From an uncultured Lachnospiraceae bacterium (GTDB lineage Bacteria > Bacillota > Clostridia > Lachnospirales > Lachnospiraceae), in the NCBI GenBank assembly GCA_947630595.1, contig CANRIG010000005.1, positions 1 through 64,000 of the forward strand: a stretch of 64,000 nucleotides of DNA, written 5' to 3'. Shown here piece by piece: positions 9,784 to 18,589 of this stretch. The first letter of the stretch is position 1. Each line of letters starts with the position of its first letter. The translations under genes were made by a program, and so were the position numbers. The notes under the pieces were generated by a model. It had not been told where the DNA came from, did no database searches, and saw only the letters and a program-made list of their open reading frames with translations.

Positions 9784-11178
9784 CTACGCAGCTTTCTGCG
9801 CAACCATGCTTCCTTTCTTCCACTTCCCCCTGCGGTAGAAAATGAAATTGATCAGCGCGCCCACCAGCCAGGAAATCAGCAGCGAGATAAACACGCACTC
9901 CTGCCGGCCTTTCGGGAACTGTTCGCTCCTGGTCATCCACACCATAAGATAGGCGAGCGGCACGCGGATTAAGACCGTGGTCACAAGCGAAATCCACATC
10001 GGCGTCACCGTATCGCCGGCGCCGCGCATCACGCCGGAAAGGGACTGGCTGATCGCCGTCGCCACATAGCCGGCGGCCAGGATTGACATCATCTGGCGGC
10101 TCAGATCGACCAGCGAATCCGTATCCGTGAAAATCCCCATCAGCGTGCGGCCGAAAATCAGGATCATCGAAGTCAGCACCGCCGAGACGCCGAGCGCCAT
10201 CAGCGTGCCCTGCTTCGCCCCCTGCTCGACGCGGTCGTAGCGGCCCGCGCCCACATTCTGGCCCGCGTAGGTGGTCATCGCCGTTCCAAACGACATATTT
10301 GGCAGCATCGCGAAGCCGTCCACACGCATCACGATCACATTGGCAGCAATGAATGTCTCGCCGAAGCTGTTGGTCAGCGACTGCACCACCAGCATCGACA
10401 TCGACATGATCGCCTGCGTCGCGCCGGACGGCAGTCCGAGCTGCACCAGCTTCTTTATGTACCCGGACTCCGGTTTGAGGTACTGCTTTTTCAGGTCAAA
10501 ATATTCCCGCATCCGCGCCAGCTTCCACAGGCACAGCGCCCCGGAGACAAACTGTGCGATCACGGTCGCAAGCGCCACGCCGGCGACACCCATCCCCAGC
10601 GATTTCACAAAATAAACGTCCAGCACGATGTTCAGCACCGTACTGATCAGGAGGTACACCAGCGCCGAGATCGAATCGCCGAGCCCGCGCAGCACGCCGC
10701 TTAAAATATTGAAATAGGCCAGTCCGCAGGCGCCGAGAAACAGAATGGTGAGGTAGCTCTGGCACCAGTCGATGATCGAATCGGGCGTGTCCAGAAGTTC
10801 CAGCAGAGGCCGCGCGGTCAGCGTGCCCACCACCATCATGAAGACGGTCGCCACGGCCGTGACCGTAATGCAGTTGCCAATGGTTTTTGAGAGCTCCTCC
10901 CGCATGCGTCCGCCCAGATACTGTGAAACCATGATGCTCGCGCCCATACTGATGCCGACAAAGAGCACGATCAGCAGCTGCAGGATCGGTCCCGCGCTGC
11001 CCACCGCCGCCAGCGCATTGTCGCCGACATACCGGCCTACCACAATGCTGTCCACGGTGTTGTAAAGCTGCTGGGCGACGTTGCCGATCAGCATCGGCAC
11101 CGCGAATACGGCAATCTTTTCCCAGGGCGCGCCCTCCGTCATATCCGTCGGCCCAAACATTTCCTTCACGAATCCCAT
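9784..11178 (-). CDS. MATE family efflux transporter
   Basis: A 464-residue, 12-helix membrane protein of the MATE family, which exchanges Na+ or H+ for organic cations and drugs. Family patterns are seen: LIGNVAQQLYNTVDSIVVGRYVG near the start, GASIMVSQYLG, ILSGVLRGLGDS, and the second-half counterpart AISQSLSGVMRGAGDTVTPMW. Start placed at 11178, where GGAG lies 7 bases upstream; a codon at 11184 is too close to it. The substrate is unknown. A second MATE gene lies on the opposite strand 470 bases away, but the two are divergent in sequence. Confidence 0.9.
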   Translation of the reverse strand: MGFVKEMFGPTDMTEGAPWEKIAVFAVPMLIGNVAQQLYNTVDSIVVGRYVGDNALAAVGSAGPILQLLIVLFVGISMGASIMVSQYLGGRMREELSKTIGNCITVTAVATVFMMVVGTLTARPLLELLDTPDSIIDWCQSYLTILFLGACGLAYFNILSGVLRGLGDSISALVYLLISTVLNIVLDVYFVKSLGMGVAGVALATVIAQFVSGALCLWKLARMREYFDLKKQYLKPESGYIKKLVQLGLPSGATQAIMSMSMLVVQSLTNSFGETFIAANVIVMRVDGFAMLPNMSFGTAMTTYAGQNVGAGRYDRVEQGAKQGTLMALGVSAVLTSMILIFGRTLMGIFTDTDSLVDLSRQMMSILAAGYVATAISQSLSGVMRGAGDTVTPMWISLVTTVLIRVPLAYLMVWMTRSEQFPKGRQECVFISLLISWLVGALINFIFYRRGKWKKGSMVAQKAA

Positions 11179-11649
11179 AAGCATTCTCCTTTTTTTCTGC
11201 GAAACTTCCGCTGTCAACAAAAGCCGCATTTTCCGAAATGAAAAACGCCGCTGTATAATCAAGCGTTACTATAACATCCCGCCGCTATTTTGTCAAAACC
11301 TTTGCCTGCCCGCAGGTACCAAATTTTTCCATCCAGCCGGCGCAAATTTATCTGTCCCCAATCATAAATTTTTTTCTGTTTCCAGATGCAAAATTTATCT
11401 GCCCGCAGATACTAAATTTATCTGTCCGCACATGAAAAATTTTGCCTGTCTGCACATGAAAAATTTTGCCTGTCTGCACATGAAAAATTTTGCCTGTCTG
11501 CACAAAATTCTGTCTTCCCGGGGCGCAAAATTTACCTCCCCGCGGGCACAAAATAAGTTGTCGAATTGGAAAATCCATGGTATAGTGTCAGCGCGGCAGA
11601 ATACTGCCGCCATTCATTTACGTCTGAGACGGAGGAGGTTCTTCTCAAA
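11179..11649. other. Divergent intergenic region between two MATE genes
   Basis: Holds a degenerate repeat field (about 11330-11530) built of short AAAATTT.TCTGCCCGCA-like pieces, ending in a clean 24-bp array. No gene is supported. Promoters for the two divergent transporters should lie here. GGAGGAGG at 11630-11638 is the ribosome site of the right-hand gene. Confidence 0.5.
11431..11502. repeat. 3 x 24-bp perfect tandem repeat
   Basis: Three identical 24-bp units at 11431-11454, 11455-11478 and 11479-11502 (core CATGAAAAATTTTGCCTG). They are flanked by shorter, diverged relatives on both sides. There is no spacer/repeat alternation, so it is not CRISPR. Confidence 0.9.
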
Positions 11650-12999
11650 ATGAAATCATCGAAACCGTTGTTCAGCGGTTCGCAGCTCTACAGCCTGCTG
11701 TGGCCGCTGGTCATCGAGCAGCTTCTGAACGTGCTTGTCGGTATGGTGGATGTGGTCATGGTGGCGTCCCTCGGCGAGGCCGCCGTGTCCGGCGTGTCGC
11801 TGGTCGATTCCCTGAATCAGCTTTTGATTCAGTTTCTGGCGGCCCTCACATCCGGAGGCGCGATCGTGTGCTCCCAGTACATCGGCATGCAGAACACGCA
11901 GAAAGCCCGGCAGACGGCCGGACAGCTCATCGCCGTCACGGCGGGCGGCGCGGTCGTCATCGTCATCGCTTTTCTTGCCGGCGGCCTGCATCTGCTCACG
12001 GCCATGTTCGGCCAGGTCGAGCCTGCCGTCATGGACAACGCATATTTATACTTTATTATCACGACGTTCTCTTTCCCGTTCCTCGCGCTGTACAACTCGG
12101 GCGCGGCGCTGTTCCGCTCCATGGGCGACTCGCACATTTCCATGAAGGTCTCCCTGTTCATGAACGGGCTCAACATCGTCGGAAACGCGATCTGCATCTA
12201 CGGGCTGAAAATGAACGTCGCCGGAGTCGCCCTGCCGACCCTGATTTCGCGCATGGCTGCGGCCCTGCTGATTCTCTACCTGCTGCAGAAGCCGAAAAAC
12301 CTGCTGCGCATCTGCCATCTCTCGGACCTGAAGCCGCAGCCGATCCTGATCAAAAAGATTCTGTTCATCGGCATTCCCAGCGGCATCGAGAACGGCATCT
12401 TCCAGCTCGGCAAGCTGGTGCTGCAGAGCCTGGTTTCCACGCTCGGCACGCCCGCGATCGCCGGCTACGCCGTCGCCTGCAACCTCGTGACCTTCCTCTA
12501 CCTGCCCGGAAACGCGCTGGGGCTGGGCCTGACCACCATCGTCGGCCAGTGCGTCGGAGCCGGAGAACCGGAGCAGGCAAAAAATTATACGAAAAAGATG
12601 CTTCTGATCAACTACGCGTTTCTCCTTGTGCTGGCGCCCCTGCTTGGCTTCGGGCGCGGCATCGGGGTCGGCCTCTATCAGCTTTCCGGAGAAGCCGCCC
12701 AAATTGCGGGCCACCTGATCCTCACGCACTGCATCGCCATGATCGTGTGGCCAGTCGCCTTCCTGCTGCCCAACGCCCTGCGCGCTGCCAACGACGTAAA
12801 ATTCACCACCGTCGTCTCCATCCTCTCCATGTGGATTTTCCGCGTGGCGCTGGCCTACCTGTTCGTCGGCACGCTGCACTGCAACATTCAGTTCGTCTGG
12901 TACGCGATGTACGCCGACTGGGTGTTCCGCCTGATCGTATTTCTGTGGAGATTCCGGGGCTATACCGACCGGGTGCGGAAGCTGAAGTTAAACTTATAG
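11650..12999 (+). CDS. MATE family efflux transporter
   Basis: A 449-residue membrane protein with about 12 helices and MATE patterns: WPLVIEQLLNVLVGMVDVVM at the start, GGAIVCSQYIG, NSGAALFRSMGDSHISMKV, and the second-half GNALGLGLTTIVGQCVGAG. It should export organic compounds at the expense of an ion gradient. The ATG at 11650 follows GGAGGAGG; an upstream in-frame ATG at 11566 has no ribosome site. An AraC regulator follows 250 bases downstream on the same strand, but a repeat array between them suggests separate control. Confidence 0.88.
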   Translation: MKSSKPLFSGSQLYSLLWPLVIEQLLNVLVGMVDVVMVASLGEAAVSGVSLVDSLNQLLIQFLAALTSGGAIVCSQYIGMQNTQKARQTAGQLIAVTAGGAVVIVIAFLAGGLHLLTAMFGQVEPAVMDNAYLYFIITTFSFPFLALYNSGAALFRSMGDSHISMKVSLFMNGLNIVGNAICIYGLKMNVAGVALPTLISRMAAALLILYLLQKPKNLLRICHLSDLKPQPILIKKILFIGIPSGIENGIFQLGKLVLQSLVSTLGTPAIAGYAVACNLVTFLYLPGNALGLGLTTIVGQCVGAGEPEQAKNYTKKMLLINYAFLLVLAPLLGFGRGIGVGLYQLSGEAAQIAGHLILTHCIAMIVWPVAFLLPNALRAANDVKFTTVVSILSMWIFRVALAYLFVGTLHCNIQFVWYAMYADWVFRLIVFLWRFRGYTDRVRKLKLNL

Positions 13000-13130
13000 G
13001 AAATGTACCGTCAATGCCGGAAGGAAAAGTATTCCGTGGACGCGTCAGGATCGGAAGTAAAAATTATTCTTTGAACGAATTACCTGCGCAGATCATTCCA
13101 TCTGATACTGTAGAATCGCGCATTTGTCAT

Positions 13131-13233
13131 TATAGTGAAAATTATTACAATATAATGAAAAATCATTGTAATATAGTGAAAATCATTACCATATAATGAG
13201 AAGTCATTGTAATATAGCGAAAAATCATCGCAA
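13131..13233 (+). promoter_or_regulatory. Five-unit 20/21-bp repeat array before the AraC gene
   Basis: Five degenerate direct repeats at 13131-13150, 13151-13171, 13172-13191, 13192-13212 and 13213-13233. Each starts TATA(G/A)(T/C)GA and ends (T)CATT(G/A)(T/C)AA-like. Lengths alternate 20 and 21, about two helical turns, so proteins bound to each would lie on one face. Each unit begins with a -10-like hexamer, and unit borders form ATTAC/GTAAT inverted repeats. It ends 17 bases before the AraC start codon, so it overlaps or adjoins its transcription start. Likely operator array; binding protein unknown. Confidence 0.65.
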
Positions 13234-13250
13234 CAAAAAGGAGCCCTCCC

Positions 13251-14180
13251 ATGAACCACGACGCATCCGTCATCCCCTTCCGGGAAAACAAACGCCACGG
13301 CTCGCAGGATTACCCCTGCGCCTTTTATCAGGTGAAGAGCGCGCTCCTGCCGGCCGGCACCGTCTTCCACACCAGGCATCACTGGCATGAGGAGCTGGAA
13401 ATCATCCACTTCCGGCGGGGCCGGTTCCAGCTGGAGATCAACATGCAGAAATACGAGATCGCCGGGGAATGTTTTTGCTTTGTCGGCAGCGGCGAACTCC
13501 ACTACATCTATTCCCAGGAGGATTACGAGGAGCAGGCGCTCGTCTTTTCCCTCGCGGGGCTCAGCTTTGCCGAAAATGACCCCGTGCAGGCACAGATCAT
13601 CCGCCCCCTGCTGGACGGCGATCTGGCGCTGCCTGCCGTGGTCGCCGAAGGCGACGCCTGCTTCGATGCGGTCCGCCGCTGTTTCGCCGGTATCTGCGGC
13701 GTCTTTGAAGGCACCGCAGACGCGGACAGCCTGCCGGAGCAGTACACCCTCGCCGACACCGCGCAGTATCTTTGCGTCAAGGCCTGCCTCTATGGCATTT
13801 TTGCGGCGCTGAGCGGGCACGGGCTGCTGGCCGCCACCTCCGCGCTGTCCGAAAGTGACCGCCGCATCCAGACGATCAAGAAAGCCCTTTCTTATATGAA
13901 GGAACACGCCTCCGAAAAACTGTATGTGCGCGACATCGCCGCGCAGGTCAATATGAACGGGCAGTATTTCTGCCGGTTTTTCAAAAAAATCATCGGCAAA
14001 CCGCCGGTGGAGTACCTGACGGAGCTGCGCATTCAGAACGCCTGCAAGCTCCTGCGCAGCACCGACCGCTCCGTCATGGACGTCTGCCTCGACTGCGGTT
14101 TCAACAACCTCGGCAATTTCATGCGCGCGTTCCGCAAATACTGCGGCTGCACGCCCAAACAGTATCAAAAGTCAAAATAA
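13251..14180 (+). CDS. AraC family transcriptional regulator with cupin sensor
   Basis: A 309-residue regulator. The N-terminal cupin domain (about 35-120) includes HTRHHWHEELEIIHF and a conserved glycine-rich turn and probably binds a sugar. The C-terminal 100 residues form a double helix-turn-helix, with VRDIAAQVNMNGQYFCRFFKK and CLDCGFNNLGNFMRAFRKY, ending in the family signature CTPKQYQ. AAAAAGGAG precedes the ATG. It sits 97 bases before a GH13 alpha-glucosidase on the same strand, which it most likely activates. The five-repeat array upstream may be its own binding site. Confidence 0.88.
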   Translation: MNHDASVIPFRENKRHGSQDYPCAFYQVKSALLPAGTVFHTRHHWHEELEIIHFRRGRFQLEINMQKYEIAGECFCFVGSGELHYIYSQEDYEEQALVFSLAGLSFAENDPVQAQIIRPLLDGDLALPAVVAEGDACFDAVRRCFAGICGVFEGTADADSLPEQYTLADTAQYLCVKACLYGIFAALSGHGLLAATSALSESDRRIQTIKKALSYMKEHASEKLYVRDIAAQVNMNGQYFCRFFKKIIGKPPVEYLTELRIQNACKLLRSTDRSVMDVCLDCGFNNLGNFMRAFRKYCGCTPKQYQKSK

Positions 14181-14228
14181 CGTAGTTTTTAGTCATATTT
14201 ATGGTGGATTTTGGCCGGAAAACGAGAT

Positions 14229-14251
14229 TATACTGTATTAAATTTAATACA
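14229..14251 (+). promoter_or_regulatory. Promoter element and 18-bp palindrome before the alpha-glucosidase
   Basis: A TATACT -10 box (14229-14234) has no good -35 partner, as expected for an activated promoter. It runs directly into a perfect 18-bp palindrome, TGTATTAAATTTAATACA (14234-14251), at the likely transcription start. The palindrome could be an operator. Confidence 0.5.
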
Positions 14252-14277
14252 TTTTAATCAGCGGGAGGATACGAATC

Positions 14278-15948
14278 ATGCAGAAAAAATGGTGGCATGA
14301 AAAAGTTGCCTATCAGATTTACCCAAAGAGTTTTTACGATACGAACGGTGACGGCATCGGCGATCTGCGCGGAATCATAGAGAAGCTTCCCTATCTGCGG
14401 GAGCTGGGTATCGATATCGTCTGGATTTCCCCGTGTTACTGCTCTCCGCTCGCCGACGAGGGCTACGATATTTCCGATTATTATAACATCGACCCGCGTT
14501 TCGGCACCATGGAGGACATGGATGAACTGATCGCGGAGGCCAAAAAATACGACATCGGCATCGTCATGGACCTGGTCGTCAACCACTGCTCCGACGAGCA
14601 CGAGTGGTTCCGCAAGGCCTGCGAGAATCCGGACGGCAAATACGGCAAATATTTCTACATCGAGGACATGAAGGACGGGAAGGTACCGTGCAACTGGCGC
14701 TCTTACTTCGGCGGAAGCGTGTGGGAGCCGCTGCCGGGACACCCGGACAAGTGCTATTTGCACCTGTTCCACAAAAAGCAGCCGGACCTGAACTGGGAGA
14801 ATCCGGAGCTTCGCGAGGAAATCTACAAAATGATCAACTGGTGGCTGGAAAAGGGCCTTACCGGCTTCCGCATCGACGCCATCATCAACATCAAAAAAGC
14901 GCTGCCGTTTAAAGATTACCCGGCGGACCGCGCGGACGGCCTGAGCAAGGCGCAGAACATGCTGGCCGACGCCGTGGGCGTGGGCGATTTTCTCGGCGAG
15001 ATGCGCGACCGCTGCTTCAAGGTATACGACGCCTTCTCCGTGGGCGAGGTCTTCGACGAAAAGCCGGAGGAATTTGCAAACTTCATCGGCGACAACGGCT
15101 ATTTTTCCTCCATGTACGACTTTTCCACAAACATCTGGGGCAGAAGCGACAAGGGCTGGTACGACTATAAGCCCATCACCCCCAACGCTTACCGCGACTG
15201 CATGTTCGCCGGCCAGAAGCGCTCCGAGGGCATCGGCTTCTATTCGCTGATCATCGAAAATCACGACGAGCCGCGCGGCGTCAGCCGCTACATTCCGGAG
15301 GACGACCTCAGCGGCACCAGCAAAAAAGCGCTGGCGACCGTGATGTTTATGCTGAGAGGACTTCCTTTTATCTACCAGGGACAGGAAATCGGCATGGAAA
15401 ACATGAAATTTCACTCCATCGACGAGGTGGACGACATCTCCACGATCGACGAGTATCAGGTAGCGCTGGACGCCGGCTACCAGCCGGACGAGGCTCTGAA
15501 AATCATCTCCGACCACAGCCGCGACAATGCCAGGACCCCGTTCCAGTGGAGCGCCGCGCCTCAGGCCGGCTTCACGACCGGAACGCCCTGGCTGCGCGTC
15601 AACCCGAACTATACCGACATCAACCTGGAAAGCCAGCGAAACGACCCGGACTCCGTGTACCAGTATTACCGCACGCTGATCGCCCTGCGCAAGAATCCGC
15701 AGTATAAGGAAACCATCGTGTACGGCGTCACGACCCCGCTGTGGACAGACCAGGACAACCTGATCGCGTTCACCCGCAGCACGCCGGAGCAGACGCTCCT
15801 GGTCGCGGTCAACTTCCGGAACGAGCCGCGGACCATCGCGCTGGACGCGCCGTATAAGCAGCCAGTCCTGAATAATTATGCAGAGATCTCCGGAAGCAAA
15901 ACAGAGCTCACGCTGCAGGGATATCAGGCGGTCGTTCTTGAGCTGTAA
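14278..15948 (+). CDS. GH13 alpha-glucosidase (oligo-1,6-glucosidase type)
   Basis: A 556-residue cytosolic retaining glycosidase that should release glucose from isomalto- or malto-oligosaccharides. Seen in order: YQIYPKSFYDTNGDGIGDL (residues 12-30), DLVVNH (98-103), nucleophile D200 in GFRIDA, general acid E257 in VGEVF, and D330 in ENHDEPRG, then a C-terminal beta domain. The length is typical for GH13 subfamily 31. GCGGGAGG lies before the ATG. It follows the AraC regulator and is convergent with the ABC importer. Exact linkage preference, including sucrose-isomer or trehalose-6-phosphate activity, cannot be read safely. Confidence 0.88.
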   Translation: MQKKWWHEKVAYQIYPKSFYDTNGDGIGDLRGIIEKLPYLRELGIDIVWISPCYCSPLADEGYDISDYYNIDPRFGTMEDMDELIAEAKKYDIGIVMDLVVNHCSDEHEWFRKACENPDGKYGKYFYIEDMKDGKVPCNWRSYFGGSVWEPLPGHPDKCYLHLFHKKQPDLNWENPELREEIYKMINWWLEKGLTGFRIDAIINIKKALPFKDYPADRADGLSKAQNMLADAVGVGDFLGEMRDRCFKVYDAFSVGEVFDEKPEEFANFIGDNGYFSSMYDFSTNIWGRSDKGWYDYKPITPNAYRDCMFAGQKRSEGIGFYSLIIENHDEPRGVSRYIPEDDLSGTSKKALATVMFMLRGLPFIYQGQEIGMENMKFHSIDEVDDISTIDEYQVALDAGYQPDEALKIISDHSRDNARTPFQWSAAPQAGFTTGTPWLRVNPNYTDINLESQRNDPDSVYQYYRTLIALRKNPQYKETIVYGVTTPLWTDQDNLIAFTRSTPEQTLLVAVNFRNEPRTIALDAPYKQPVLNNYAEISGSKTELTLQGYQAVVLEL

Positions 15949-15997
15949 AACGCAAAGGCACTTCGACTGAATACGTAAAATTTCATATGTGACTTTT

Positions 15998-16052
15998 AAA
16001 AAGCGCTGTGCAGCCGGTTCCCCGCAGGGATGCCATTTGCACAGCGCTTTTC
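15998..16052. terminator. Bidirectional terminator between GH13 and MalG genes
   Basis: A 14-bp perfect inverted repeat: AAAAGCGCTGTGCA (15999-16012) and TGCACAGCGCTTTT (16038-16051). A and T tracts on both sides allow it to work in both directions, fitting the convergent genes. The remaining intergenic bases hold nothing that I recognise. Confidence 0.8.
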
Positions 16053-16209
16053 AGGCCTGATCTTCGTTTTTCACTTACCTGTCATTTTTGTAATTTCGTA
16101 TCATTTCCGAACCTCACGTCATGTCCGTTTTCGTGAAGTTTTCACGCCATGTCCATTTTCTGTCCATTTTTCGCAGCGTATTCAGATTTTCATGCAGCCG
16201 CAGCGCCCG

Positions 16210-17070
16210 TCAGCCCTTGACCGCGCCCTCGACCATGCCGTTCATGATCTGCTTCTGGCCGATCAGGAAGATGATGATCATCGGAATCATCGCCAGCAGG
16301 GCGGCCGTCAGGATCAGGTCCCACTGCTTTACATAGGAACCGACGAAGGACTGCACCGCAACCGGGAGCGTCTTTACCTTGCCGCTCTGGCCGAGCATCA
16401 GGGACGGAAGCAGATAGTCGTTCCAGATCCACATGCCGTTTAAGATGGTGACGGTCATGATGACCGGCTTCAGCAGCGGGAAGATGATGCGGAAGAACGT
16501 GCCCTCCGGCGAACATCCGTCCACGGAAGCCGCCTCCTCCAGATCGTAGGGGATGCCCTTGATGAATCCGGTGAGGATGAATACGGTCATGGCTCCGCCG
16601 AATCCGCAGTATGCGAACACGATGCCCGGGATCGACTGCAGCATCGGGATGCCCAGGAATTTGCCCACGTCACGGAACGTGGAAATCAGCGGCAGCATAA
16701 CCACCTGGAACGGGATCGTCATCGACGCGATGAACGTCATGTAGACGAGCGTGGACCATCTCGACCGGTTGCGGCAGATTACCCATGCCGCCATGCCGCC
16801 GAACAGCGCCAGCAGGGCCAGGGAAACCACCGTGATGATGGCCGAGGTGGCAAATGCATACCAGAAATTGAAGTTTGAGTTGTTGACAACCGCGGAAAGG
16901 TTCGTCGCAAACTGCGAGAAGCTCATGCCGGTCAGACCCACCGGGTTGGCCACGATGCTGTTGGCGTTTTTAAACGTATTGGTCAGCACCAGATAGAACG
17001 GGGCCAGGATATAAATCGCGATGATCACCGCTACCACGGTCAGCGCAATTTTTTTCTTCTTACTGATCAT
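16210..17070 (-). CDS. Sugar ABC importer permease, MalG type
   Basis: A 286-residue, six-helix inner-membrane permease of the CUT1 family. The EAA loop that docks the ATPase reads EEAASVDGCSPEGTFFRIIFPLLKP. It starts 2 bases after the stop of the MalF-type gene, so the two are coupled and form the heterodimeric channel. No ATPase gene is present in the locus; CUT1 systems in Firmicutes commonly share a MsmK/MalK ATPase encoded elsewhere. Substrate inferred as maltodextrin or another alpha-glucoside from the neighbouring enzymes. Confidence 0.9.
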   Translation of the reverse strand: MISKKKKIALTVVAVIIAIYILAPFYLVLTNTFKNANSIVANPVGLTGMSFSQFATNLSAVVNNSNFNFWYAFATSAIITVVSLALLALFGGMAAWVICRNRSRWSTLVYMTFIASMTIPFQVVMLPLISTFRDVGKFLGIPMLQSIPGIVFAYCGFGGAMTVFILTGFIKGIPYDLEEAASVDGCSPEGTFFRIIFPLLKPVIMTVTILNGMWIWNDYLLPSLMLGQSGKVKTLPVAVQSFVGSYVKQWDLILTAALLAMIPMIIIFLIGQKQIMNGMVEGAVKG

Positions 17071-17072
17071 AA

Positions 17073-18131
17073 TTACATCTCGACCTCCTTCTTATTGGAA
17101 ATGCTCACCTGAATAATGGACACAATCGCCAGCAGGATAAAGAACAGAATTGCCTTCGCCTGTCCGAGCGCGTAGCTGTTCTTGGAAATTGCCGTGTTAT
17201 AAATATTCAATGCCAGCATCTGCGTACCGTTTGTGAGGAACTTGCCCATAAATCCGGTTACCGCGCCGGCGCCGTTTGTCAGTGCCATGTTTACATCGAA
17301 CTGTTTGAACGCAGAGGTCAGGGTCAGGAACGTACAGATCGTGATCGTCGCCGCGATCATCGGAATCTTGATCTTGAACAGCGTCGTGAATGCGTTCGCG
17401 CCGTCGATCTGGGATGCCTCCAGAATCTCGCCCGGAATCTGGGTCAGGCCCGTCACGTAAATCAGCATGATGTAGCCTGCATACTGCCATATGTACACGA
17501 CGATGATGCATGCGAACGCCGGCCCGGTCGCCGCCAGCAGGGAAACATTGTTGGTAAACTGAATCAGAACATTATTGAACACGAACTGCCATACGTAGCC
17601 GAGTACGATACCGCCGATCAGGTTCGGCAGGAAATAAGCGGCCCGGAAGAACGATACGCCCTTAATCTTCTGCGTGCACAGCAGAGCCAGGCAGAACGCC
17701 ACCACGTTTACCAGCACCATGTTCAGCACCACGAACAGAATCGTGATCAGCACTGACCACAGAAACGCCGGATCCTTAAACATGGAGATATAGTTTGAAA
17801 AGCCTACCATCTGTGTCATCCGGATGCCGTTCCAGTCACTGAACGAATAAAATACGCCCAGGCACAGCGGAATGATCACCGTCACGCCGAAGGTGAACAG
17901 CAGCGGGAAAACAAAGATAAAATTGATGATACTTCTGTGATACTTCTGTGTCGGCAGTAAATACATGCCCAATAAGATACCGATTACACCGATAACCAGT
18001 CCGGGGCCCCTCCATCCCGCGCCGCTTCCGCTGATATCCTGAATCAGCGACATCACGCTCAGGACCACGCCTGCAACAAGACAAATGAGTGATACTAATT
18101 TTTTACTTCCGCTATTGGTATCCATATGCAT
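17073..18131 (-). CDS. Sugar ABC importer permease, MalF type
   Basis: A 352-residue permease with two extra N-terminal hydrophobic segments (LVSLICLVAGVVLSVMSL and a second before residue 60), then the CUT1 six-helix core and EAA loop EILEASQIDGANAFTTLFKIKIPMI. It starts after GAGGGAGGGACAG; an ATG two codons later is possible. Partner of the MalG-type gene downstream. Upstream, between it and the binding-protein gene, lie a strong terminator-like hairpin and a 4 x 68-bp repeat, which should lower permease levels relative to the binding protein. Confidence 0.9.
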   Translation of the reverse strand: MHMDTNSGSKKLVSLICLVAGVVLSVMSLIQDISGSGAGWRGPGLVIGVIGILLGMYLLPTQKYHRSIINFIFVFPLLFTFGVTVIIPLCLGVFYSFSDWNGIRMTQMVGFSNYISMFKDPAFLWSVLITILFVVLNMVLVNVVAFCLALLCTQKIKGVSFFRAAYFLPNLIGGIVLGYVWQFVFNNVLIQFTNNVSLLAATGPAFACIIVVYIWQYAGYIMLIYVTGLTQIPGEILEASQIDGANAFTTLFKIKIPMIAATITICTFLTLTSAFKQFDVNMALTNGAGAVTGFMGKFLTNGTQMLALNIYNTAISKNSYALGQAKAILFFILLAIVSIIQVSISNKKEVEM

Positions 18132-18175
18132 CTGTCCCTCCCTCTTCCTATTACTGATCGCGGCTTTCGCCGCAG

Positions 18176-18207
18176 AAAAACGGGCGGCGACCTTTCATCG
18201 CCGCCCG
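18176..18207 (-). terminator. Strong intercistronic hairpin with U-tract before malF
   Basis: A 10-bp perfect GC-rich stem, CGGGCGGCGA (18181-18190) and TCGCCGCCCG (18198-18207), with a 7-base loop. On the minus strand it is followed by TTTTT (18176-18180). It has all features of an intrinsic terminator but sits inside the importer operon, 45 bases before the MalF start, so it probably acts as a partial terminator or attenuator. Confidence 0.8.
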
Positions 18208-18237
18208 CTGTGTTGCTTGAATTTTGCTGTCGCTTCC

Positions 18238-18509
18238 GCTTTAAAACACTCGCCGTGCTTCCCTCGAAAAGCCTCCGGCTTTCCTCGGGCGCGGGCTGTC
18301 GCCCCGCTTTAAAACACTCGCCGTGCTTCCCTCGAAAAGCCTCCGGCTTTCCTCGGGCGCGGGCTGTCTTCCCACTTTAAAACACTCGCCGTGCTTCCCT
18401 CGAAAAGCCTCCGGCTTTCCTCGGGCGCGGGCTGTCGCCCCGCTTTAAAACACTCGCCGTGCTTCCCTCGAAAAGCCTCCGGCTTTCCTCGGGCGCGGGC
18501 TGTCGCCCT
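18238..18509. repeat. 4 x 68-bp tandem repeat between binding protein and permease
   Basis: Four nearly identical units with exact 68-bp spacing (TTTAAAAC boxes at 18240, 18308, 18376 and 18444). Each contains a small inverted repeat AAAGCC-TCC-GGCTTT and a GC-rich CTCGGGCGCGGGC block, so a transcript would carry four hairpins. No reading frame of interest runs through it. It lies wholly between the solute-binding-protein gene and the permease genes. Confidence 0.9.
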
Positions 18510-18589
18510 ATAAAACTGCCGCCTGACAATCCCGTCTGCAAGCAGCCGGCTTGTCATCCGTCAGTTTTGCACGGCTCGTAGCTTTCGCG

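Noticed and set aside
11431..11502. CRISPR-like array
   Set aside because: The 24-bp units are directly adjacent with no variable spacers and no cas genes nearby.
18238..18509. CRISPR array or coding repeats
   Set aside because: Units are identical throughout their 68 bp with no unique spacers, and no frame has a ribosome site or known motif.
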